Below, piece by piece: positions 6,762-11,924 of a DNA stretch of 11,924 nucleotides. The DNA comes from CAZDXJ01 sp964509475 (GTDB lineage Bacteria > Pseudomonadota > Gammaproteobacteria > Methylococcales > Methylomonadaceae), in contig CAZDXJ010000073.1 of the NCBI GenBank assembly GCA_964509475.1, positions 1 to 11,924 on the forward strand. The letters run 5' to 3'. Each line of letters begins with the position of its first letter. Positions within the stretch are counted from its first letter, which is position 1. Under the pieces are notes generated by a model, which had not been told where the DNA came from, did no database searches, and saw only the letters and a list, made by a program, of their open reading frames with translations. Both the position numbers and the translations under genes were made by a program.

Positions 6762-8735
6762 ATGAGGAATTTGGAATTTAAAGAACAGCTTCGCGATTAT
6801 GCCAAATGGCGTACACAACTCGTGCAAGCGTTGGAAATGTATCAGCAATGGCGCAGCCGCTATGGTTTGAGCGATCCGCAGAGTCTGGATACACTTTTGA
6901 ATATCATCAACAGCCTGAATTCCGATCGTATTACACTTGCATTTGCTGCGGAGTTTTCCCGTGGTAAAACGGAACTGATCAATGCCTTGTTCTTTGCGGA
7001 AACCGGCATGAGATTGTTTCCTTCATCGCCTGGCCGAACGACGATGTGCCCCGCCGAGCTGTTTTTTGACGAAAAAGGCGGTAACTATATACGTTTATTG
7101 AATATAGAGACCCGTCTGGAAGAGAGGTCTCTGACGGAATTTAAACAAAATCCGGACAACTGGACCCAGATTGACCTGGATTGTAATTCACCCGCGCAAA
7201 TGCAGGAGGCTTTCAAGGAATTGGTGGCAGTAAAAAAAGTCAGCCGGGATGTCGCTGATAAATTGGGTTTATTTAATGAGGTGGAGGCAGCCGAGCAGGG
7301 CATCGTCAATCCTGAAGAGATTGAAATACCGGTTTGGCGTCATGCTTTGATCAGTTTTCCGCACCCTCTGTTGCAAGGCGGCTTGTCCATTTTGGATACA
7401 CCGGGGCTAAATGCTTTAGGAACCGAACCGGAATTGACCTTGAGCATGCTGCCTAATGCCCAGGCCATTATTTTTGTGCTGGCGGCTGATACGGGCGTAA
7501 CCAAAAGCGATATGGATATGTGGCGTAACCATGTTTGCCGTGCCCGAGGTAATGACAAACAGGGATTGGCGGTTGTCATGAACAAAATTGATTCGATGTG
7601 GGATGATCTTTCCGGAGATGAAGGGTATGAGGCATCGATCAAATCCCAGATCAAAAAATCCGCCTCGGTTTTAGGTCTTGACGAGAAATCAATCTTTCCG
7701 GTATCGGCCAAGCAGGCGTTATTGGCGAAAGTCAAATCGGATACGAAATTATTGGAAAGAAGCCGGATTACGGCATTGGAAAACTATCTCGGCGTTGACA
7801 TATTGTTTCAAAGACAGAAGATTTTACGGGAAACCGTCAACCGGAATATTGGTTTTCTGGTTACCGAATCGCAGACACTGATTGATTCAAAATTAAAAAA
7901 CGCCTTGATTCAGCTGGAGGAGTTTAAAAAAGTCGATTTTAACAACCAGGAAATGATCGCCAAACTGATGGCAGAAACACGCGATCAGCAAAATCTTTAT
8001 TTGGCGAATGTAGAAAGTTTTCAGGCCAGCCGGAAAATATTCAGTGTTCAGGCCAAAATGTTGATTGATTCGATGTCCAAGGAAAGGATTGATGCAATTA
8101 TCAAGGAAACCCGAACCGAGATGCTAAAAAGCCTGACCACGTATGGGATGAAACAGAATATTCGCAAATTGTTTGATAATTTGCGGGATTTATTACAGGA
8201 AACCGTGGAAATTACCAATGAAACACGCCGTTTGGTCAAAGCGATTCATAAAAAGTTTCACGATGAATATGGCTTTAAGGAAATAGAGCCAAAACTGTTT
8301 TCTATCAAGCAATATCAATTTGAGCTGGAACAGGTTTTTGAAGAGGGTGAAGCATTCCGCAGCAGTGCGCGTACAACCATGACCGAGCAAACCCTGGTTG
8401 TACAAAAACTTTATAACACGTTGATTGCCAAGGCTCGTTCCATTTTACTAAAAGCCAATCAGGATGCGACGGTTTGGAGTAACAGTGTGTTGACACCGTT
8501 GATGCATCAAATCAAGGATCACAAGACTCAAATAGAAAACCGGCTGCAGATGTTGCGGCGTATTAATGAATCAAAAGGAAATATCAAGGAAAGCATTGCT
8601 TCGCTGGAAGCTGAAATCAAACCATTAAAACAACAGCGCCTGGAACTTTCCATGATTGTCAAAGACATGAACCTGGGAAAAGAGGCCGAGAAGGAAGAAA
8701 AAACCGAAGTCACGCCAGCCGATGCGATGTCCTGA
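6762..8735 (+). CDS. Bacterial dynamin-like GTPase
   Basis: A 657-residue protein with an N-terminal dynamin-type GTPase domain and a long helical remainder. Motifs: P-loop AEFSRGKT at 63-70, where the first glycine of GxxxxGK(S/T) is alanine; switch I GRTTMCP with Thr93/Thr94; DTPG at 212-215; NKID at 274-277; and SAK at 315-317. Residues from about 350 to 640 are charged and helix-rich, with coiled-coil character near 580-635, as in the stalk of dynamins. No transmembrane segment or signal peptide is seen, so membrane contact, if any, would be peripheral. The last 20 residues are acidic and lysine-rich. AAAGG at 6751-6755 supports the ATG. The gene is alone, not in the tandem pair often seen for bacterial dynamins. 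Known relatives act in membrane remodelling, repair or phage tolerance; the role here is not known. Confidence 0.9.
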   Translation: MRNLEFKEQLRDYAKWRTQLVQALEMYQQWRSRYGLSDPQSLDTLLNIINSLNSDRITLAFAAEFSRGKTELINALFFAETGMRLFPSSPGRTTMCPAELFFDEKGGNYIRLLNIETRLEERSLTEFKQNPDNWTQIDLDCNSPAQMQEAFKELVAVKKVSRDVADKLGLFNEVEAAEQGIVNPEEIEIPVWRHALISFPHPLLQGGLSILDTPGLNALGTEPELTLSMLPNAQAIIFVLAADTGVTKSDMDMWRNHVCRARGNDKQGLAVVMNKIDSMWDDLSGDEGYEASIKSQIKKSASVLGLDEKSIFPVSAKQALLAKVKSDTKLLERSRITALENYLGVDILFQRQKILRETVNRNIGFLVTESQTLIDSKLKNALIQLEEFKKVDFNNQEMIAKLMAETRDQQNLYLANVESFQASRKIFSVQAKMLIDSMSKERIDAIIKETRTEMLKSLTTYGMKQNIRKLFDNLRDLLQETVEITNETRRLVKAIHKKFHDEYGFKEIEPKLFSIKQYQFELEQVFEEGEAFRSSARTTMTEQTLVVQKLYNTLIAKARSILLKANQDATVWSNSVLTPLMHQIKDHKTQIENRLQMLRRINESKGNIKESIASLEAEIKPLKQQRLELSMIVKDMNLGKEAEKEEKTEVTPADAMS

Positions 8736-8737
8736 TT

Positions 8738-8780
8738 AGGCTTTTTCCGGCATTGCCGCTGTCATTTTAAAAAAAAGCCT
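8738..8780. other. Inverted repeat between the dynamin and trmB 3' ends
   Basis: AGGCTTTTT at 8738-8746 pairs with AAAAAGCCT at 8772-8780, enclosing a small hairpin, CGGC-ATT-GCCG (8748-8758). The two genes converge here with 26 nt between their stops, and the repeat runs into the trmB coding end. The T run sits inside the stem, not after it, so this is not a standard intrinsic terminator, though it may slow or end transcription from both sides. Confidence 0.35.
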
Positions 8781-9481
8781 GTCGATTTATCGTGGTTTTT
8801 TTCAAAAATCAAATCCCACACTTCATGGCCGAGGCGAATGCCGCGTTTTTCAAATTTTGTCAGAGGCCGGTAATCTGGCCGGGGGGAGAAGCCGGTGCCG
8901 TTGCAGGTATTTACCATAAGCGGATTTTGCAATAAAACCTGTAATATCTGATCGGCATAATTTTGCCAGTCGGTTGCCGCGTGGAAGCGTCCGCCGTTTT
9001 TGAGTTTTTGGGCAAGCAAGTGGATAAAGTCCGGCTTTACAAGGCGGCGTTTGTGATGTCTTCTTTTGTGCCAGGGATCCGGAAAAAACAAATAAAGCCC
9101 CGATAGAGTCTCATCCGGGATACAGGTTTCGAGAATTTCGACCGCATCATGGCAATAAATACGAACATTGCTGATTTGGCGCCGTTTGATTTGCTGCAGC
9201 AAATGGCCGATACCGGGTTTGTGTACTTCAATGCCAATATAATTGTAATGTGGATTTGCCTCAGCCATTTTGGCGAGACTGTCGCCATTACCAAAACCAA
9301 TTTCGACGAATAATGGCGCATTACGGGCAAAGACCCGGGTATAGTCATAAGAGCAATTCGGGTTCAGGCAATAAATATCCCATAATTGCTCTATTGCGTT
9401 TTGTTGGCCCGGCGTCATACGCCCCTGGCGGCGTATAAAGCTGCGAATCCGGTGTTTGTCAGGTTGTTTGCAGGCCGGCAT
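8762..9481 (-). CDS. trmB: tRNA (guanine-N7)-methyltransferase
   Basis: Uses SAM to form 7-methylguanosine at position 46 in the tRNA variable loop. The 239-residue, class I Rossmann methyltransferase has the expected length (E. coli 239). Seen: SAM motif I VEIGFGNGD at 59-67; GIEVHKPGIG at 83-92; the family hallmark FPDPWHKRRHHKRR at 133-146 with the conserved Asp135; ATDW at 169-172; and the C-terminal RPLTKFEKRGIRLGHEVWDL at 205-224. About 15 residues follow the last motif. The ATG is 3 nt after the thiSG stop with no ribosome site of its own in reach, so it is the last gene of the DAHP synthase-thiSG-trmB operon and probably translated by coupling. Confidence 0.97.
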   Translation of the reverse strand: MPACKQPDKHRIRSFIRRQGRMTPGQQNAIEQLWDIYCLNPNCSYDYTRVFARNAPLFVEIGFGNGDSLAKMAEANPHYNYIGIEVHKPGIGHLLQQIKRRQISNVRIYCHDAVEILETCIPDETLSGLYLFFPDPWHKRRHHKRRLVKPDFIHLLAQKLKNGGRFHAATDWQNYADQILQVLLQNPLMVNTCNGTGFSPRPDYRPLTKFEKRGIRLGHEVWDLIFEKNHDKSTGFFLK

Positions 9482-9484
9482 GGT

Positions 9485-10462
9485 TTATAAAAACAGACCT
9501 TCTATTGGTGATGATGCGGAAGCAAAACGTTTGCGGGGCATGCGGCCCGCAAGAAAGGCTTCCCGGCCGGCTTCAATACCTTTTTTCATTGCTGAGGCCA
9601 TCAATATCGGGTTTTGCGCTTCGGCAATGGCGGTATTCATCAATACGCCATCACAACCCAGTTCCATCGCGACTGCGGCATCGGATGCCGTGCCAACACC
9701 AGCATCAACCAGGATTGGCACTGAAGCGTTTTCAACAATGGTCAAAATATTATAGGGGTTGCGAATGCCGAGACCGGAGCCAATGGGGGCGGCTAAAGGC
9801 ATGACCGCAACACAGCCGATATCTTCGAGTTTTTTGGCGGTGATGGGATCATCATTGGTATACACCATGACATCAAAACCTTCCTTGACCAGAATTTTAG
9901 CTGCTTCCAGGGTGGCGACAATGTCCGGAAACAGGGTTTTTGGGTCAGCCAGTACTTCCAGCTTGACCAGGTTATGACCATTCAATAATTCGCGTGCCAA
10001 ACGGCAGGTACGGAGCGCATCCTCAACGCTGAAACAGCCTGCCGTATTGGGCAGGATGGTGTATTTATGCGGTGGAATCACATCCAGCAAATTGGGCTCA
10101 CCGGCGTTTTGTCCGATATTGGTGCGGCGTATGGCAACAGTCACGATTTCCGCACCGCTGCTGGCTATGGCGTCCCGGGTTTGTTGCAAATCCCGGTATT
10201 TTCCAGTGCCCACCAACAAGCGGGAACTATAGCAACGACCGGCAATATGCAGTAAATCGTTCTGTCCACCACCAATGGCCTGAACAATTTCAACCCGATC
10301 CTGATCTTGTAACAGGGTTTTGTCGTATTGGTCAAAAGGCAGGATTTCTTTATTGAGTTCTACCGCGATACGCTTGTTGCTCAATCCAAGATCGGCGACA
10401 ATATCGGCAACCAAGGAACCTTCGCGAAGCGTCCGCCTTTCACCATTGATATAAATGTTCAT
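9485..10462 (-). CDS. thiSG: Fused sulfur carrier ThiS and thiazole synthase ThiG
   Basis: Residues 1-66 are a complete ThiS: ubiquitin-like, MNIYINGERR to the end VEIVQAIGGG. After a three-residue joint (QND), residues 70-325 are ThiG, a TIM barrel that builds the thiamine thiazole phosphate from deoxyxylulose phosphate, dehydroglycine and the ThiS sulfur. ThiG marks: GTGKY near 85, the Schiff-base lysine Lys167 in LVKLEVL, MPLAAPIGSGLGI at 221-233, and VDAGVGTASDAA at 252-263. The frame is open throughout, so this is a real fusion in the DNA and not two adjacent genes. Free ThiS is activated at its C-terminal Gly-Gly; here that site is internal. AGGAGG (10465-10470) fixes the ATG. It lies 14 nt after the DAHP synthase stop. 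No TPP riboswitch fits in that gap. Confidence 0.95.
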   Translation of the reverse strand: MNIYINGERRTLREGSLVADIVADLGLSNKRIAVELNKEILPFDQYDKTLLQDQDRVEIVQAIGGGQNDLLHIAGRCYSSRLLVGTGKYRDLQQTRDAIASSGAEIVTVAIRRTNIGQNAGEPNLLDVIPPHKYTILPNTAGCFSVEDALRTCRLARELLNGHNLVKLEVLADPKTLFPDIVATLEAAKILVKEGFDVMVYTNDDPITAKKLEDIGCVAVMPLAAPIGSGLGIRNPYNILTIVENASVPILVDAGVGTASDAAVAMELGCDGVLMNTAIAEAQNPILMASAMKKGIEAGREAFLAGRMPRKRFASASSPIEGLFL

Positions 10463-10464
10463 AG

Positions 10465-10470
10465 TCCTCC
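10465..10470 (-). promoter_or_regulatory. Strong Shine-Dalgarno sequence for thiSG
   Basis: On the minus strand AGGAGG ends a few bases before the thiSG ATG (10460-10462). It is the strongest ribosome site in the window and gives thiSG independent initiation inside the operon, in contrast with trmB, metF and pyrE, which have none. Confidence 0.8.
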
Positions 10471-10476
10471 TGTTTT

Positions 10477-11544
10477 TCAGTGTTTGACTGACCGGCGTTT
10501 TTGTACCGAAGCGGCCAGTTTGTTCAGTAATTGCTCGGTATCATCCCAGCCCAGGCAGGCATCGGTAATGCTTTTCCCATAAGTAAGCGGTTTGCCGCTT
10601 ACGACATCCTGGCGGCCCGCAACCAGATGGCTTTCAATCATGACGCCTGTAATACGGTGATCACCACGGGCAATTTGTCCGGCAACATCCTCGCCAACCA
10701 ATAACTGACGCTGATATTGTTTCAAGCTGTTGGCATGACTGAAGTCAATCATGATATTGGCCGCTAATCCGGCTTCCTGAAGTGCCCGGGCAACCTGGTC
10801 AACGCTGACTGCATCGTAATTTGGCTGGCTGTTGCCGCCACGCAAAATAAGATGGACATCTTCATTGCCGGTGGTGGAAAAAATGGCGGAATGACCCGCT
10901 TTGGTCAGGGACAGAAAATGATGCGGGCTCATGGCCGCGCGGATAGCATCGATGGCGATTTTAACGGTGCCATCGGTCGCATTTTTAAAGCCAACCGGAC
11001 AGGATAAACCGGATGCCAGTTCGCGGTGTACCTGGCTTTCCGTGGTGCGGGCACCGATAGCGCCCCAGGAAATCAGATCGGATAGATATTGCGGCGTAAT
11101 CAAGTCCAGGTATTCGGTTGCCGCCGGGACGCCCAGATTGTTGATATCCAGTAATATTTGACGGGCCACGCGCAGGCCTTTGTTGATATTGAAACTGGAA
11201 TCCAGATCGGGATCATTGATCAAGCCTTTCCAGCCGACCGTGGTACGTGGTTTTTCGAAATAAACCCGCATAATGATGACCAGATCATCACTTAACTGAT
11301 CGGCGATTTTACGCAATCCTTGCGCGTACTCGCGGGCGGCGTCTGGATCGTGAACCGAACAAGGGCCAACGATCACTAACAAGCGATCATTGTCTCTCGA
11401 CAGGATTTTGTGAACATCCTGCCGGGCACGAAGAATCGTTTGGGTTGCGTTTTCGGTTATCGGGATTTCTTTATGAATCTGAACGGGAGGGATCACTTCC
11501 TTGATTTCACAAATTCGAAGATCATCAGTATTATTCAATGGCAT
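10477..11544 (-). CDS. aroG: 3-deoxy-7-phosphoheptulonate (DAHP) synthase, type I alpha, AroG-like
   Basis: Condenses phosphoenolpyruvate and erythrose 4-phosphate to DAHP, the entry to the shikimate pathway. At 355 residues it matches the E. coli AroF/G/H family (about 350). Seen: N-terminal NNTDDLRICEIKEVIPP, closest to E. coli AroG; VGPCSVHDP with Cys62; MRVYFEKPRTTVGWKGL at 92-108; ISWGAIGARTTESQVHRELASGLSCPVGFKN from about 158; DFSHANS with His270; GVMIESHL with Glu304; and GKSITDAC with Asp328, the last residues forming the metal site. The long N-terminal extension that binds the aromatic amino acid inhibitor is present, so feedback control is likely, but whether by Phe, Tyr or Trp cannot be fixed by eye; the aroG symbol rests on overall likeness. 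AAAGGA just upstream supports the start. First gene of the leftward operon. Confidence 0.95.
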   Translation of the reverse strand: MPLNNTDDLRICEIKEVIPPVQIHKEIPITENATQTILRARQDVHKILSRDNDRLLVIVGPCSVHDPDAAREYAQGLRKIADQLSDDLVIIMRVYFEKPRTTVGWKGLINDPDLDSSFNINKGLRVARQILLDINNLGVPAATEYLDLITPQYLSDLISWGAIGARTTESQVHRELASGLSCPVGFKNATDGTVKIAIDAIRAAMSPHHFLSLTKAGHSAIFSTTGNEDVHLILRGGNSQPNYDAVSVDQVARALQEAGLAANIMIDFSHANSLKQYQRQLLVGEDVAGQIARGDHRITGVMIESHLVAGRQDVVSGKPLTYGKSITDACLGWDDTEQLLNKLAASVQKRRSVKH

Positions 11545-11562
11545 GGTCCTTTTAACTACAAG

Positions 11563-11582
11563 CTGTTATCGTAAACTAACAG
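11563..11582. promoter_or_regulatory. 20-nt palindrome upstream of the DAHP synthase gene, candidate operator
   Basis: CTGTTA (11563-11568) and TAACAG (11577-11582) form a perfect inverted repeat around 8 nt, 19-38 nt before the DAHP synthase ATG. A nested TTATCGTAA is also present, and outer AAGC/GCTT extends the pairing with a bulge. It could be an operator for an aromatic amino acid regulator or a leader RNA hairpin. It does not match the TyrR box TGTAAA-N6-TTTACA well. No confident -35/-10 pair was found in 11583-11685. Confidence 0.3.
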
Positions 11583-11685
11583 AGGCTTAATCTGAGCATG
11601 AGTTTAAAAATGTCTATTTTAACTGTTTTATCAAATCTTTGTTAGTGGATGTGTATTCGTTCAGCAATTCTCAATTTAGGATTTC

Positions 11686-11877
11686 TCATATTTCTGGTAT
11701 CGGAATATCTAGCCCTCTCAGCATAAATTCCAGTAATGATGGCCAGCTATCAAAGTGCATGTAACGAGTAAGCGCCCTTATATCATCAAAAAATGTCTTC
11801 CTGCTGGTCAGTTCATTTCGTACCAGCGTATAGCATTGATCAAACCCCTCAAGTCCTGTGTGGACTAAAAAAGTATA
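11686..11877 (-). pseudogene. C-terminal remnant of an unidentified protein, probably an insertion-sequence transposase
   Basis: On the minus strand 63 sense codons run from just after an in-frame TAG (11878-11880) to TGA (11686-11688). The reading holds HTGLEGFDQCYTLVRNEL, then KTFFDDIRALTRYMHFDSW, then LLEFMLRGLD near the end. The mix of aromatic, charged and leucine residues is protein-like and reminiscent of the C-terminal tail of some DDE transposases, but I cannot name the family. There is no good start codon: the open frame begins at a stop, and upstream DNA turns AT-rich, so it is a truncated remnant. No terminal inverted repeat or target duplication could be fixed. Confidence 0.4.
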
Positions 11878-11924
11878 CTACCCCAAGAAAAAGGACAAAA
11901 TAAATTTTAAATTATTACAATACA

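Noticed and set aside
10463..10476. TPP riboswitch in front of thiSG
   Set aside because: Only 14 nt separate the DAHP synthase stop from the thiSG start, too short for such an element.

Overview
The window is chromosomal DNA of a gammaproteobacterium. The type I DAHP synthase, TrmB, RsmE, YajQ, PyrE and MetK all read as gammaproteobacterial versions. A metK-ahcY-metF-rsmE order and a ThiS-ThiG fusion in front of trmB would fit a methanotroph-type lineage (Methylococcales or relatives), but this placement is inference from memory and not tested. Almost all genes are intact housekeeping genes; only the right edge looks accessory.

Layout. (1) 1-53: 3' part of a tRNA with a CAU anticodon. (2) 132-5133, plus strand: metK, ahcY, metF, rsmE and a CPBP-family membrane protease. 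A strong intrinsic terminator (2631-2661) separates metK-ahcY from metF-rsmE-CPBP. (3) 5137-5619, minus strand: yajQ, convergent with the protease gene (3 nt gap). (4) 5620-5823: divergent promoter region carrying repeated TTTGATA heptamers. (5) 5824-6465, plus strand: pyrE. (6) 6466-6761: 296 nt without a convincing gene, holding a good sigma70-type promoter and a T6G7 tract. (7) 6762-8735, plus strand: a large single dynamin-like GTPase. (8) 8762-11544, minus strand: an operon of DAHP synthase, fused thiS-thiG and trmB, transcribed leftwards with gaps of 14 and 3 nt. (9) 11545-11924: a short palindrome upstream of the DAHP synthase gene, then a 63-codon minus-strand coding remnant without a start that reads like the C-terminus of an insertion-sequence transposase. 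The last 44 nt are AT-rich and show nothing recognisable.

How the genes work together. The first block is the activated methyl cycle. MetK makes S-adenosylmethionine, AhcY clears S-adenosylhomocysteine, MetF supplies methyl-tetrahydrofolate for re-making methionine, and RsmE (with TrmB further right) uses S-adenosylmethionine to methylate rRNA and tRNA. PyrE and the DAHP synthase/ThiSG genes belong to pyrimidine, aromatic amino acid and thiamine synthesis. The dynamin-like GTPase and the CPBP protease are the two genes whose substrates cannot be read from context.

I found no CRISPR array, prophage, complete insertion sequence or obvious new defence system. The points most worth a second look are the ThiS-ThiG fusion with a buried Gly-Gly, the altered P-loop of the solitary dynamin, and the TTTGATA cluster between yajQ and pyrE.
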